Shown piece after piece: positions 1-12,718 of a DNA stretch of 64,000 bases. Source of the stretch: Sipunculus nudus (lineage: Eukaryota; Annelida; Sipuncula; Golfingiida; Sipunculidae); the NCBI GenBank assembly GCA_026874595.1, contig CM049315.1:61687389-61751388 (forward strand), read 5' to 3'. The notes beneath the pieces are model-generated. The model was not told the origin of the DNA. It worked only from the letters and a program-made list of their open reading frames with translations, and did no database searches. Within the stretch, counting starts at the first letter, position 1; every line of letters starts with the position of its first letter. The translations under genes were made by a program, and so were the position numbers.

Positions 1-719
1 TATATACTGTGAGCTTACTGTTCTATAAGATAGGACTTTGACATTTTCCAAGGGAACACAAATGCTGCAGAAACTTCTAAGTCCCAGCTCCATTATGGTT
101 TTAAGAAAATGAATAATAAATACTGAAGAAGTATGTTAAAATGGGTATCAAAATAACCAGCTTCCTCAGAACTTTATGTATATTAGAAAAATAATACTAT
201 AAATAATTTTTTTTTCATCTGACTTATTCATTAAGAAGTGTAAAATATAGTAATCATGCATGCAGTAAAACATCATTTACACAAAACACAATACAAAAAA
301 ATAATTTGACTATATTTCACATTGGTTATAATTTGTGCCCTTGATAATTATAAGAAAAAATAATTCTTTTGGAATGTAGTGTATATACAAGTACTTCAGC
401 ATCTAATTGCAATTGATAACTACTTCATAAATACAGAACAAAGGGTACTGATGTAGTGTGCCACTGACCAATTATGGGAATACATAGGCATTAACCTAAT
501 ATCATATTGGTTTTAGAAACAGCTCAGCACCCACACATTTTAGCAGTAAAATATTGCCACTGAAAATCAACAGCATTGATAAAAGCAGAGGTACTTAAAA
601 AGAATAAGTATCTGCATTCTTATTGTGACAATAACCAGCATTCTAATCAGTAAATTTCACTAGTATATGTAACTACCCCCCCCCCCCCCAGCAGACAAGC
701 TTGCTGTACAAGCACTCTC
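1..719. other. Unannotated A+T-rich stretch
   Basis: I see no open frame of note, repeat family member or RNA gene. A 14-base poly-C run lies at 676-689, just before the promoter-like block. Confidence 0.5.
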
Positions 720-925
720 TGCAATGGGCCATTGACCTTACTGTACCCTGCCCTGGAATAGTGGTGACGTCACATGAATACTGTACAGGCTGTGCACAAC
801 TAAGGCATGCAGAGTCAGTTGACATCTGTGTGATAACATCCGGTAACCGTTAAGGGAGTACACACTTTGAAGAGAAGTTCTTTGTCAAGCTGCTCAAGCA
901 GAAGGGGAATGTATAGCTGAAAAAA
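720..925 (+). promoter_or_regulatory. Promoter-like block with CRE and 5-prime leader
   Basis: This block is less A+T-rich than its surroundings. It carries a perfect cAMP-response-element palindrome TGACGTCA at 765-772, a CCGGT ETS-like core near 840, and no TATA box. It lies directly upstream of a strong donor-like junction (TTG|GTAAGT, cut after 936), so it would form the promoter and non-coding first exon of the small gene downstream. The transcription start cannot be placed. The CRE is seen; promoter function is inferred. Confidence 0.4.
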
Positions 926-1404
926 ATGTCTCATTGGTAAGTAATCTTGCATTATTTAAGTTATTTTTGCATAGTAAACCAGTGATTGCATAAAGATGAC
1001 TTCACCTATCTTGGTTTGCCAAACAGAATTTGTGTGTTTCAAGATAACATTTCCTATTTGGTGGCCCATTTTTACAAAATACCACATTTTCTACAAAAAG
1101 CTGATGCTGTTGCCCCTATATAGTGACAATGTGCATGTTCTATGCACCAACAGGAAGCTAAGAACATATTCTTTTCAGTGTTGCTATTTGCAATAGGGTG
1201 TGGAAAAATCAAGAGTCAGCAGCAGGCCCTAAAGTTACATATTGATTTAATTTCTGAATGTCCCCTACCTGTGAAGGGTTGATCAGTTAACCTACATAAA
1301 GCTTAATCGGCACACAAATGCTATGAGTACCACATACTACCATTTTATTTGTTGAACCTATACATGGCTATTGACCATGTTATTATTTAGCTGAACTCTG
1401 GGTC

Positions 1405-3117
1405 ATGAAAAGAAAAGCTGCTACAAGGTAATTATGTTCCTTTCCATTTTCCAAATTGACTTGAATTTTTCTATCTTGCTAGAGTGCCCAAAAGTTATAA
1501 TATGATTAAAAATGTTTAATTATACAATATTTACAAGTTTTTTTTTCAGGCAAAGTAAACATTAACACTGTTGATCATTGCTGAATTTACAGCCACTGTC
1601 TCAATTTTGATGAATGCTTTTTTTTATAAAATTGAAGAGAGGTTTGCTGTACTCAACCAAAACATATCAACTAATCAAATATTTTTCACTATTGGAGTCT
1701 TATCACACAAAATCTCCTAAATTAAGCTTTAATTTGGTAATATGCCTTTCTACATGTCATTTACATATACTGTAAACACCAATTAATTAACAATTTGACA
1801 CATAACACTATGTTTCATAACAACCCATAAACCATTCATAACCATATGTATGAATTTAATCTGAATTTGACATCAGAAGATCAAGAACACTCTTTATAAA
1901 GGTTATGAGCGCTTGGTCCTCTGACTTTTCTTTTCCTTTGAAGTTTTTCTGACATATTCACTTTCATCACAAAAGAAAAAGCATAATAATTTGGGAATTT
2001 GTTTCACTAAGGATCAGATGATTTCATTAGGTACTGTTTTGATTCCCAAAGAGAAATCAAATCCGGTTCAATTTACAGGTTAATCAAGAGTGGGTTTTTA
2101 GTCCACCTTGAATGATTTCTTTTTACATGTAAATGTATTAGTGCCATTTCACCATAAAAGATCAAGACGTCATTTTGAACATTACTGACCACCAATATAT
2201 CATTGATGTACTGTTTTAGTAATATTATTGATGTGAGGCCCTTTTTTAGTTAAATAATTTGTCTACTTAAAAGTCAAAATATGCAAGACTCCATGTTCTT
2301 AATTATTTATTTCCAACAACCTTTGTTTCTATGATTTGTAATGATTTCTTTACTTTTCTTAGAACCAGTATGAAGAAATGGTGCAGAAAGTATAAGGAGA
2401 GCCCAGATATCTCCAGCCCTTGCAAGAATTGTCTGGTAAGCATATTCAGTTTATCATATAAAGGAACATTTAAATCTTTTAGCAAATGGGAAATGTTATG
2501 AATTGTAAGGTTTTTTTTATCAAATAGCTGGAACTTACCATATTTGAAGTGCAAATTTGGTGGTTAACATTTATTGTGCATATGGGATATTAATATAACT
2601 GCTTACATGTTAAATTTGTTTCAACTGAGTAACCTACTTTCTGAACCTATGAGCATCTTTAGGCCACAGTGTCTGTCCCGTGACCAGTATATTTAATAAT
2701 CTGTATGTTTGTATATACTCTGTATAACTGGAAAACTCTTCCTCTGTTAGTAATTGAGAAGTCCAACTGTATTAAATTATAATCCTAAATGTTAAACAGG
2801 CATATTTTCAGAACATTTAAAACCCCTATATAGAGAGCAGATGTACTTTCAGTGAAATAAATTCTTTTCATTTGTTGACTTGTGTGTTGCCTCCAGATAA
2901 GGTAAACTAATGTTAATGTTAAGAAAAGCAATACTAAGCATCAATGTCAAAAGATTATCTTTAAACTTATGTAATAAAATAATTAATTTGAGCAATAATG
3001 ACTATATGTGTATACTTAGACTGGTAACATTTGTTTTTGCAGGTCAAACAGCAGGGGACAGAAAAGGATTTAGAGTGTGGCAAGGGTGTATATTTCCTTC
3101 CAGCCTTCATTCCCTAA
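1405..3117 (+). CDS. Possible small four-exon gene, 56 codons, function unknown
   Basis: I read four exons. Exon 1 is leader ending at 936 (donor GTAAGT). Exon 2 is 1391-1427 (acceptor TTATTTAG, donor GTAATT), with ATG at 1405. Exon 3 is 2363-2435 (acceptor CTTTTCTTAG, donor GTAAGC). Exon 4 starts at 3043 (acceptor TTTTTGCAG), with stop TAA at 3115-3117. The phases agree at all coding junctions. The product would be about 56 residues with a basic start (MKRKAA), then KKWCRKYKESP, CKNCL and a C-terminal VYFLPAFIP, four cysteines in all. An in-frame TGA at 918-920 supports ATG 1405 as the start. A four-codon upstream ORF begins at 926 and crosses the first junction. I do not recognise the family. 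It could instead be a non-coding RNA or the 3-prime part of a larger gene. No membrane segment or signal peptide is evident. Confidence 0.35.
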
Positions 3118-3199
3118 AATGACAACACTCTCAAATCTGACTGAACCAGGGAGTTTTAAAAATCTTATGAAAATATTATTTTCAGTTTACAAATGTGTA

Positions 3200-3205
3200 A
3201 ATAAA
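3200..3205 (+). terminator. Poly(A) signal AATAAA of the small gene
   Basis: A canonical AATAAA lies 83 bases after the TAA stop of the predicted last exon. A cleavage site about 15-25 bases further on would give a short 3-prime UTR of about 105 bases. A+T-rich DNA produces such hexamers by chance, so this is supporting evidence only. Confidence 0.35.
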
Positions 3206-3489
3206 CATTAATTTTGGCTATTGTATTTTCTTACTTTTATGTTTCATGTGTTTGCGTCCATGTGACTGTGTGAAGTTGATGACCCCCAGTGTGACCGCAG
3301 GCCAGCATTGATTTCAAGGAATTGCAGAGTGCAGGAAGCTCACCACACGCACACACAAAGCTTAATTTCTATCATCTAACGTAATTGCTTGTGGAATAAA
3401 GAAAAGAGTAAACACCTTTCAAAACAGAACATACAACAGATAGTAACTGAGCTATTGACAAACAGCACAGCAGGTGCATACACTGGACT

Positions 3490-3870
3490 TGTATGTGAGT
3501 TATATGTCATTTATAAGGGACATATATGGCACTTATAAGTCCCATATATGTCACATATATGGTAGTTATAAGGCACATATATGGGAGTTATAAGGCACAT
3601 ATATGGGACATATATGGGAGTTATAAGGGACATATATGGGATATATGGGAGTTATAGGGGACCTATATGTGGAAGCCTTATAAGTGACATATAAGGCCCA
3701 TATATGTGACATATAAGGCTCCTACCTAATTTGCATATAAAATCCATATACCAGACATATATGTGACATATATGGGAGTTATAAGGTTGGATATAAGGGA
3801 CATATATGGCACATATATGTGCCTTATATGTGCCATATAACTTTCACATATATGGCACTTATAAAAATTT
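3490..3870. repeat. ATATATGG / TTATAAGG minisatellite
   Basis: This is an imperfect array of short alternating blocks, CATATATGGGA and GTTATAAGGCA, with a period near 26 bases in its more regular part. The units are almost self-complementary and occur in both orientations, so the stretch can fold on itself. It lies inside the 3-prime part of an H5-type element whose terminus is at 3986. Confidence 0.75.
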
Positions 3871-3986
3871 TCGGTAAGGGTATGCAACATACCTCACTCT
3901 GTTTCCCCTTGCCACTCAATCCATGCCTCACTTCAATCTGATTTTGGCAGATACACGTAGTCACTTGTCGGCTACCCTTATTCTAG
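3871..3986 (+). mobile_element. HINE family H5, 3-prime terminus
   Basis: The terminal block from TGCAACATACCTCACTC to CTAG matches the ends near 22991 and 33619. The stem-loop (arms GTAGTCA and CGGCTAC around CTTGT) is followed about 10 bases later by CTAG at 3983-3986, then T. A stem-loop, short spacer and CTRR end followed by T is the classical Helitron 3-prime terminus. The body of this copy is replaced by the minisatellite on its left. Confidence 0.65.
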
Positions 3987-4164
3987 TTTTTAAAGATTAC
4001 ACATTTTTTCTCTATTTTTCAGATATATAAATACAGACTAAATCTTTGCCTGTTGGTTAATCTGTTTGATGCTTCAGTTGAATGGGTATCTACCATTCTG
4101 ATGATAAAATTTCCTTTTGTGAATCTCTTCCCAGTCAGCTGAGCATCATGACCCATGGGTCACT
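3987..4164 (+). mobile_element. HINE family H1, 3-prime end
   Basis: This is the tail of an H1 element interrupted by H5. It ends with the sub-terminal inverted repeat GTCAGCTGAGC, the palindrome TGACCCATGGGTCA and CTTG, followed by a T run. The sequence upstream resembles the end of the 25.1-29.1 kb element. The 5-prime half of this copy is not identifiable. Confidence 0.6.
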
Positions 4165-6161
4165 TGTTTTCCTGTAAGTACTGTGGATTTAATTTTCACA
4201 GCATGATTTTGTTAGCATTTCAACTGTTAACACCAAAAATTTGAAACCAGTTGATCAAAAACTGTAGATTTTATTCAAGTTTTCAAGCACCACGTAACAT
4301 ATTGTTTACATCAAGCTAGTGTTCTGCAGTTTGCAAGAGCTCAGCTCCCCAGCTTCAGCTTCCTTAAATTCGGCATACAGTTAGATGTCTCCAAAATCCC
4401 CTACCATGCCAAGAATTTGGTCACTAGGACTTAATACCCTCGAGATATTAAGGAAAAACCTCTGTTTTCCATTAAAAACCCATTGTTACACTTCAAGACT
4501 GCCTAATATCAAAACCACTGATCTGACTTTAATCATAAATAATATACATATTTTTCATTTTCTATGCACATGCCAGAATGATGTCAGTATTGCGTAATTG
4601 TTTTTAGTTATGGGTCCAAACATAATGCACTTTCTAAAAAATCAAGTAATATATTTACTCCCTTAACAAGGGCATTGCTGAAGCTAGAGATTTTTTTGTC
4701 AGAAATGTAACATTATTTAATCAAGATTCAATTGAATACCCAAAATTAGTTCTGAATTTTTCAAATTTTATAAGTTATTTGTATAAATATAAAATTAGTA
4801 CCTTAAATTTTGCCCAACTGTGACCATGGCACGTTTGTTTCCCGTGAGCACTGTTGATATAATTTTCATATCATGCACACATAAAGATTTCAGCTTTTTA
4901 GTTTAGAAAGCTGAAAGAAATTGGCCAAAAATTGTAGCTTTTATTAATGTTTTTTATGAGACCCTGTCAGACTTTGGCTCTCTCCAGCCCCTCTTGAGTC
5001 ACCTGTATTATGCATGCTTGAGGCGAGGCATACACAGAATCCAGGCAGCTTATGGCCAGCCACAGTTGATCCAGGTGTCCAACCCAACTCATCTAATAGT
5101 TTTAACCAACAACATAACAATAAACAATAAATGAATAAATTTTTATTGGTTTTTAATAACAAATTAAAGAAAAATAGAAAAGGAATTTGTAAGTTTATAA
5201 TAACAGGAAATTAACTTGCAGTTACTGATGATATAAGAATCTTGTATCGATGGGTAGAATGTCACGTATTCCAAATAACACCATGCAGTCACCTATGGCA
5301 TTTTTCAGTTCAATTTTAATGATAAAGAAGTAAATCATATTATTCATTACTAATCATTAGGGATCATATGAAGGAAATTAATGATAGACAAAGATGCAGT
5401 TGATAATATTAATCTAGATTCCTACTGTGTCTAGTGTGTACATTGATGTGAAATTAGTCCAAAATGAATTTTTTACAGTTATTTTTTAAATATAAATAAA
5501 AGCCATAAAACCAGGTACTTATGATCATTATTTAAATGTGTGAATTTTGTATATACATGGATTCCCAACATCATTGTTTGGTGAAAACTGAATAAATACC
5601 AGACATGGTGCGAATACTTTGTAATTGTATTTAAATACGAATATGATTATGTACTCCATTATAAAATTTCTTGCATAAAGAATGGGAATTCAGGTAAAAA
5701 AGAAAGTATATGAATACTTGTGCAAATACTTTCAAAATGTATTCATGAATGCATTCATGAATATATTCTTTAATATTATTTTAATAATCATTTGTTATAT
5801 TTCATTTTAAAAAATCATATGATTCTCTTATTATTTTTAATAAAAATTATATTTGGGACAATATTTGTAATTTTTTCTTAATAAATAGTTAAACTCTTAT
5901 ATTATATGTTCTGCTTATAAGTTATATGGCCAAGTCAAAATCTGTGTGCAATAGTACTCCATTTGTTAATAAAATAAATGAAATCAATCCTCTTCCCTGT
6001 CTCCAAAGGTACTATCAAAATCATACATAAGCTAAACAACAACAACTCATAATACAGCTTATATTTATTACCACACAAAACCAGCATGTGCCTCATTTCT
6101 AAATAATATTTTTCTATCATATATTACAGCTGAGCGTAGTGACCCATAGGTCCCTTGTTTT
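4165..6161 (+). mobile_element. HINE H1c, 3-prime two kilobases (copy 1)
   Basis: This long H1 subtype is close to collinear with 29126-31160, with only scattered substitutions and small indels by eye. It contains an H1c body unit (TTAGATGTCTCC, 4382 onward). It ends with CAGCTGAGCGTAGTGACC and CATAGGTCCCTTG before a T run. The apparent ORFs here are short and not conserved between the two copies, so the element looks non-coding. Part of its middle (about 4930-5480) recurs inverted at 23.5-24.0 kb. Confidence 0.65.
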
Positions 6162-7830
6162 AATAGCTAAGCTGACTTTGCACCCCCCAGAAATAATTCT
6201 TTTAGCCAAAATTTTCATCCCAAACCTTCCATCTTTCACATACAGCTCACCTACCAACAGGGGAAGAACCATAATTATTTTGAGGTCACAAGGTCAAAGG
6301 TCAAGGTCACAGAACCAACTTCTTTGAAAAACCTGTGGATGCATTTTAAGCCAAACCTTTCATCCCAATTCTTTGATCTTTCACATATAGCTGACCTACT
6401 AAGTGGGAGAAGAATCCTATAGATGTTGAGGTCACAAGGTCAAAGGTCAGGGTCACAGGATCCACTTCTTTGAAAAGGTTGTGGACACATTTCAAGCTAG
6501 ACCTTTCATTCCAAACCTTTCAGAACTGATATCGCTTCTCTGCCAACAGGGGGAAAAGACCTGTTGATTTTGAGGTCAAAGGTCAAGTTCACAGCACCCT
6601 CTTCTTGCGTGGAGTCATTTTCAGGCAAACTTTTCAATCTATACTTTCCAATTGTCATATATGGCTTACCTACCAATAGGGGAAGAGGCCTATTGATGTT
6701 GAGTTCAAAAGGTCAAAGGTCAAGGTCAAAGTATTGTTCTAAATGCTTGTGAACATATTTCAAGTGAAACTGTTCAACCCAAACCTTCAGTCTTTCACAT
6801 ATGCCACATCTATGCATCACTGAATGTGATTCAAACTTCATACTTATGGGTCTTTTTGCATGAAGAAATAACTAATTGATTTTGAGGTCAGCTGGTCAGG
6901 AGGTTAAAGGTTGCAGGTCTAAGTTATTCACTCATTGGTTGCCAAGTAATTACACCCGACCAGATGTAAGTGGTTAGTTGTTACCCATCATTTAGAAAGA
7001 ATCCAGTTGATATATGGGCAAAAGGCCAAGGTCATAGGTCAGGGATGTTCACAATAACTTATTTTGTAGACCATCTATATTTTTTTGTACATATAACTAT
7101 TGCACTCCAACTGGTACATCTCACTGTGTGGCTGTAATTGTGAGTGATGCTGGTGACATATGACTCTCTTTTGTATCAGCCTGTTAAGTGATTAGGCTGA
7201 GTGATAAATACCTCATTACTGCATAACAAAAACACTGTTGCCAGAATGCTTCAGCCAGGCATTAAGACTGTAAGAGTATAGTATTAAGGTTTAGCTACTG
7301 ATTTATAAGATGATGGGAACATTTTGCAGTTTATTTTATGGAATCATAGCAAAAGATGATGGGAACATTTTTCAGTTTATTTTATGGAATCATAGCAATA
7401 AACTTAGTTTCCTAGATATCTGAATATTTTTATATAAATCACCAGATATAAAAGCAAATGTTTGTTCTCAACATATGTGGATGTGTACCTGGATTTAGGA
7501 TGGCTTTTTTTTTTATTCCAAGACTTTTAGTCATGCTTTCTGCATTTCTTTTCTTTTCTTTCAGGTTTTGCAATTTTCCTACCCTGCTGATCCCATTGAA
7601 AAGCAGAGTGATAATAAAAATATTGGACTTACACTTTTTACATTTGCATATCTATAAATCTAATATGAGGGCCTGAAAATGCCTTTTGAATTGTTTTGGA
7701 CATTCATTACTGTAACATCCTTTGGAGAAATTGCTACAAGTTTGGTCTCTTATTGGAGGATGTGTGATATCAAATGTCAGATTTGTCAGAAATCCATTAT
7801 GTCTGCCAGTTAGCCACCTTAGAAATCCTT
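6162..7830 (+). mobile_element. HINE H1a, 5-prime-deleted copy with AGGTCA array
   Basis: This copy begins with TAGCTAAGCTGACT, a degenerate H1 start, and jumps directly to internal sequence. From CACCCCCCAGAAATAA on it is collinear with 18670-20250. Four units of about 137-146 bases each carry a cluster of AGGTCA half-sites (at 6283, 6429, 6573 and 6710). A 50-base duplication (GATGATGGGAACATTTT unit) lies at about 7310-7400. The 3-prime H1 terminus is missing. Confidence 0.65.
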
Positions 7831-8420
7831 TTGTAATCCTATGCAGTCTAAGAGGTTCTAAAAAGATCTCCTTGCAGATCTGAAATTAGGTCACTGTGAC
7901 CTATTTCTCTGAGTTGCGGGGTGTGTTTGCACCTCCCAGAATTAATTCTTATAGCCGAAATAATCATCCCAAACCTTACATGTCAATAGAGGAACAAACC
8001 TTTTGATATTTAGGTCTTAGGGTCCAAGGTCAATGTCACAGGACCAGCTTCTTGAAAAAAGTTGTGGATGCATTTCAAGTCAGACTTTTCATCCCAAACT
8101 TTCCATCTTGCAAGTATGGATCATCAACCAACAGGGGAAGAACATTATTTATTGTTAGGTCTCAAGGTTAGATGTGAAAGTCACATGACCCACTTCTTAG
8201 AAAACCATTTTGGATGAACTTTGAGCTAAACCTTTCATCCATAACCTTCCATCTATCACATGCAGCCCACCTGCCAACAGGGGAAAAACCATAATTACTT
8301 TAAGGTCAAGGTCAGAGTCAAGGTCACAGGACCCACTTCTTTTAAAAGCTTGAGGATGCATTTTAAAGCAAACCTTTCATCCCAAACCTTCAATCTTTTA
8401 CATATGGCTCATCTACTAAT
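7831..8420 (+). mobile_element. HINE H1a, second truncated copy
   Basis: The sequence restarts at the part of H1a that follows the microsatellite (compare CTATGCAGTCTTAGAGG at 18580). It repeats three AGGTCA-bearing units and breaks off near 8420. No terminal hairpin or 3-prime end is present. It is either a separate truncated insertion or a product of unequal exchange with the copy on its left. Confidence 0.55.
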
Positions 8421-9454
8421 TAGAGAACCTAATTTCAAAGCTGCATACCCTATCCATGCTTTCCGTATTACTGCTCATTGCAGGTTTCTGGGGGTGGGTG
8501 GAGGGCTGCAAGTGGGTACTGTGCGGAGGCCTCACTTACAATTGCTCCATGATTCCAGACATCTAGTTATTCTTGTATTATTGACTGTTAAGTTTCATCA
8601 ATCATGTCATTTTATCAGACATTCATTCATGCATTCCTGACACTTGGTATGGTTATTCGTCATGCAATGTGTAATGTTTTCATTTATTATGCATTATTCC
8701 CTGTATTTTGATACCAGAAAAACTACAGCCATTATGTTCCTTAGCTCAAATTAAATAAAAAGAAATGAATGGCTGGATATTCTTTGAAAAAGAAAATTTA
8801 AAAAGTGACATGACTCCAATTTGTCACTCAAAAATTTAATTATAAATCTTGTGTATTCCTTTTATATCAGGGTTTGCCTTATGAAAAAAATGTTTGTCAG
8901 TTTTCTGGGACCTGTGAGTGGGGTATGTGTAGAAAAGTATGGGAAATTATGTTAAAAAGAACATAGATTCTGAAGTACTTTGCCGCATATGTGTGTTCAC
9001 AGCTCTCTCTCTGGAGAAATTCTAATGACCCTCACAGGGGAAAGAGTCTTAAATTTAGGGGTCGTGGAAACCCTATATATTGCCGCATATTGTATTAAAA
9101 TGATGGCAAACCTAAAGATGGTGACATAAGATGCAGTGATATAAAAATGTACAACTCATTTGATCGAAAAATATATTCTTTAAAGAAATATGGAAAACCC
9201 AAAACAGCATAACAGTAAATTAAATACTGTTTGACAATTCTATGGATATTGATACAGTTGACCTCAGTATGATAATTGTTTCATGCTTGTTAATTTTATT
9301 TATATATTTAAAATAAAACTATTATATTCATTTGGACTACCTTCACATTAATCTACTCACTAGACATAGCAAGAGTCTTATGACAGTTAATAGCATTACA
9401 GAAATCATAATGAGAACTTGTCTCAGACCTGATTTTTTATCATATTCAATTTTT
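8421..9454. other. Unannotated A+T-rich stretch
   Basis: No repeat family seen elsewhere in the window and no convincing coding sequence is recognised in this kilobase. Confidence 0.4.
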
Positions 9455-9922
9455 AGCTCAGCTGACTATAAGTCATCTGAGCTATAGTCGTGGTCCTTTG
9501 TCCGTCGTCCGTCTGCCCAACCGGCTGTCCATTAACAGGGCACGTTTTAAAAACTGTTGGACCTATGAATCCAAAATTTTGCAAAAATTAGATGTCCCCA
9601 AAATCTCCTTCCATACCGAAAATTGGGTCATTAGGACTACGTTCCTTCGAGATATTAAGGAAAAACCTCCGTTTTCCATAAAAAAGCCATTGTTACACTT
9701 CAAGGCTGCCTAATATCGAAACCACTGCTCTATTTTTGATCATATTTAGTATTCATATTCTTCCAAACATTTTCTATGAACATACCAAAATTTGGGTCAG
9801 TATTGGGTATTATTTTGAAGTTATGGGCCCAAATAAAATGCAATTTTTAAAAAATCAGGAAATATATTTACTAGCCTAACATGAGAATGCTGTAGCTAGA
9901 GACTTTTTTTCAGGAATATAAC
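9455..9922 (+). mobile_element. HINE H1c, 5-prime end
   Basis: The start is TTAGCTCAGCTGACT followed by its inverted arm AGTCATCTGAGCT, so it forms a hairpin. Then come TATAGTCG, a GTCCGTCG(TCCGTC) microsatellite and the H1c body unit (TTAGATGTCCCCAAAATC). It is cut off at 9922, where a hAT-like element begins. A 71-codon ORF here is not conserved among copies. Confidence 0.65.
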
Positions 9923-12718
9923 CAGGGCTCCGTACGTTCATGGAATTTCTGGAATGTCAGGGAATTTTAAAATTTATTTTCCAGGCCTGGAAAGTCATGG
10001 AATTTCTTGCATATCAAACTAAAAGTTAATTTCCCGCGAAGCCATGATGTATTGCCCTGATTTAGGCTACTCTGAAAAGTTAATATATCTTTCCCGCCCA
10101 AGGGCTCTACGTGCACTCAGAACCCTCGGCTAAATCTGCTGGCTTTAAGCCTGATGGGCAATGATCGGCCGGGGTGATCTTCACGGCCCCTGGATTAATT
10201 TTAATGGGATGTTAATTATATGGACCTTCATTACGAAGAGGGTCACAGACCAAACTATTCTGATTTAATCGTACTTAATCCGATTTTTAAGATTTTTGGC
10301 ATGAAAAATTGTATTATTACGATTTTTGAATATTCTGGGAAAAGAAATTCATTCTGCTTATCAAAATATTTCCTGTTAGTAAATTCTGATCAGACTACAT
10401 GTGTCAATTCGTCGTGAATTCATTCCATTACCCAAATAATCCTGGGCAGTTAATTCTGGCATTCTGTAAACTTTGTGTGTGCATGTGCTAATAAAACGTA
10501 AACTTTCAACTGCGACATGAGCATGCGACGCAAAATGGACCCGTTGGGAACCAGTTTCTATCGCTGTGCATATGTCGACCTTTAATGAGAGCGATTTCTG
10601 GGATATCCTGCGTGGTGAAATGCAGCCGTGAACAAAAGTGCACATATTTTAAACGCAGGTGCGTGACCGTGGCATTCGGTTAATTCTCTTGTCAAGAGCT
10701 CCATTGAACGATTTATATAAACTGGTTAACTGATATGTGCTTGATGCTTGAGTTTCCCGGAAAGTTAATCCTTTTGACACCAGTGACACCCGACCAGCAC
10801 ACCAATTGGATGACATTAGATCAACGTCATTTGACCAATGCGTCCATTGGTTGACCTCGATTTTATTTGCATAGACGTCATCTGACCTCAGACCCCCTTG
10901 TGACTGTCTGACTGTTGCTTTTGCACAGAAGAAAGTTCCCGCTTTGGCGGGCTGGACATGATACCTGTCATCAAAGTGAACCAAAGAGCAAAATATTTGT
11001 ATTTAACTTACCAAACAATTCATATGCATTCACTAAACGGGTCATACATGCATTTTAAATGTGGCTGTTTTTACCATTTGATCTGAATCATAAGATATAA
11101 CTAGGTCTAATAGAGGGCAGGCGATGTCAATATTTTACATTGTCAGTAATAATAAAGTCTGTCAAATTGCTTATTATGGGTTTCATCTGAAAATGCGGTA
11201 AAGAATAAAAATAATTTGTTCTTTTGCCCTCTTTCCTGAAATTTGGTCCATTTTTGTAGGGTATTTTGTCGTCATTAAACACTTATACACAGCCATAGGC
11301 TCGCCCACTCGTGGATACTGCCGAGATCTACGTACGGTGTCATGGGGATTCCGGTCGCTTGTCAGCACATTAAAACGTGTTCAGGCCTATGTTTCAAATT
11401 GTTCTGTGGAAGGTGGTCCATAATATTATATACAAATATGAAAAAAAACATAGGCCATATGAATAGGCCTGTCGGGTGAACTTCTCATGTTTTAAGAAAG
11501 TATTGACGCAATGTTGGAGGGTTTAGCATTGATGTCAACCACATACTGTCTTGTAAAGAGATCTTCATAACTGCCGTTGACAGCACATTACTTTTCGGAG
11601 AAAAAAGGAAAAAATTTTCAAAGAAATATGATAATAATGTGATATTCTGTGAACTTCAGGCAAAGTTAACACGTGTGTCTTACGTTATCAGAGGTAACCT
11701 GTGTGTTAAATACTGCAGCTGTATATTTATAATAACATTTATAATAATTGTACTGAAGGTGCATGGTATTATCAATTGAGGCCCATGACAAGGTTGAAGA
11801 ATTTGACTTGCAATTTAATATATTTATTTCGTTACGTCTTATTTATTTAATTATGTCTTAATTGTATTCATGGTGGTTTTATAAGCTTTTCCTGGACCTC
11901 TTATTCAATTTTTTAATCAAATTAAGTTTTTTACTTCTTTTCTAGTGAGAAAAAAATAAAATTTTTACACCAATAGACCTGTCTGACTTTTCTGCAGAAT
12001 ACACGTTCTAAAAAGAAGACCAAATTCTCATATTTTTAAATAATTCTGTTTGTTAACTATTTCTTTACTTTGTTGACAATTAGGCCCTTTAGTTAGTCCT
12101 CTTTACTAGTTCTCCTTCGAAAAGTAACTAATAGAAATTTTCTTTGCCAAAAAAAAAACAAACAAAACAAAAAAAAAAACAAAAAACAGTCCATTATAGC
12201 AGTCAAAAGATAACACATGAAACAGACTTTTGACAACAATTTTATTTTTTCTCCTCAGTTTTGACTATTTGCTAATAAATTTGGAAACTGATTAGCACAT
12301 CCTGCTTATCAATTTTAAAAAGTAATTCAAGCCTTGTAATGCTATCAAATTTTCTTTTAAAAAAATAGGCCAAAAAATACACCTGATTTAGGGCCATGTA
12401 ATACCTCAAAAAACAGGGGCTTCAGGGGGAGAGCCCCCTGTTCCCCCCGCAGGGGCTTTGCCCCTTGACTCCACCCATCTAGGACGAGTGCTTGCATTGG
12501 TAAAATTTCCAGCTTTCCAAAGTTGGCAGGTCTGAGGTCAAACAGTTGAACGGTCTTCTGTGACGACAATATGACGGCGCCCTGTTTAATAATAATATCA
12601 CCACTTGTTGGCTATTTTGTTCGAAACGATTATGAATTCATGGAATTTTCAGTGGTTGGTCATGGAATGTCATGGAAAAGTCATGGAATTTTAAGCCTGG
12701 CAAAGTGTATGAACCCTG
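9923..12718. mobile_element. hAT-like non-autonomous DNA transposon, 2.8 kb
   Basis: The left end CAGGGCTCCGTACG and the reverse complement of the right end, CAGGGTTCATACAC, form imperfect terminal inverted repeats. Both sub-terminal regions carry repeated CATGGAAT motifs and a CCAGGCNTGG-type block, as in many hAT elements. No transposase (catalytic DDE or hAT dimerisation domain) is visible. The interior holds a less A+T-rich stretch (about 10400-11000) and a block rich in GGGGC and GCCCC (12410-12470). I could not identify an 8-bp target duplication, so one border may be rearranged. Confidence 0.55.

Noticed and set aside
10376-10984. Two adjacent minus-strand ORFs in one frame separated by one stop
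   Set aside because: No family motif is recognised and the local base composition favours long chance frames; kept only as a point to check inside the hAT-like element.
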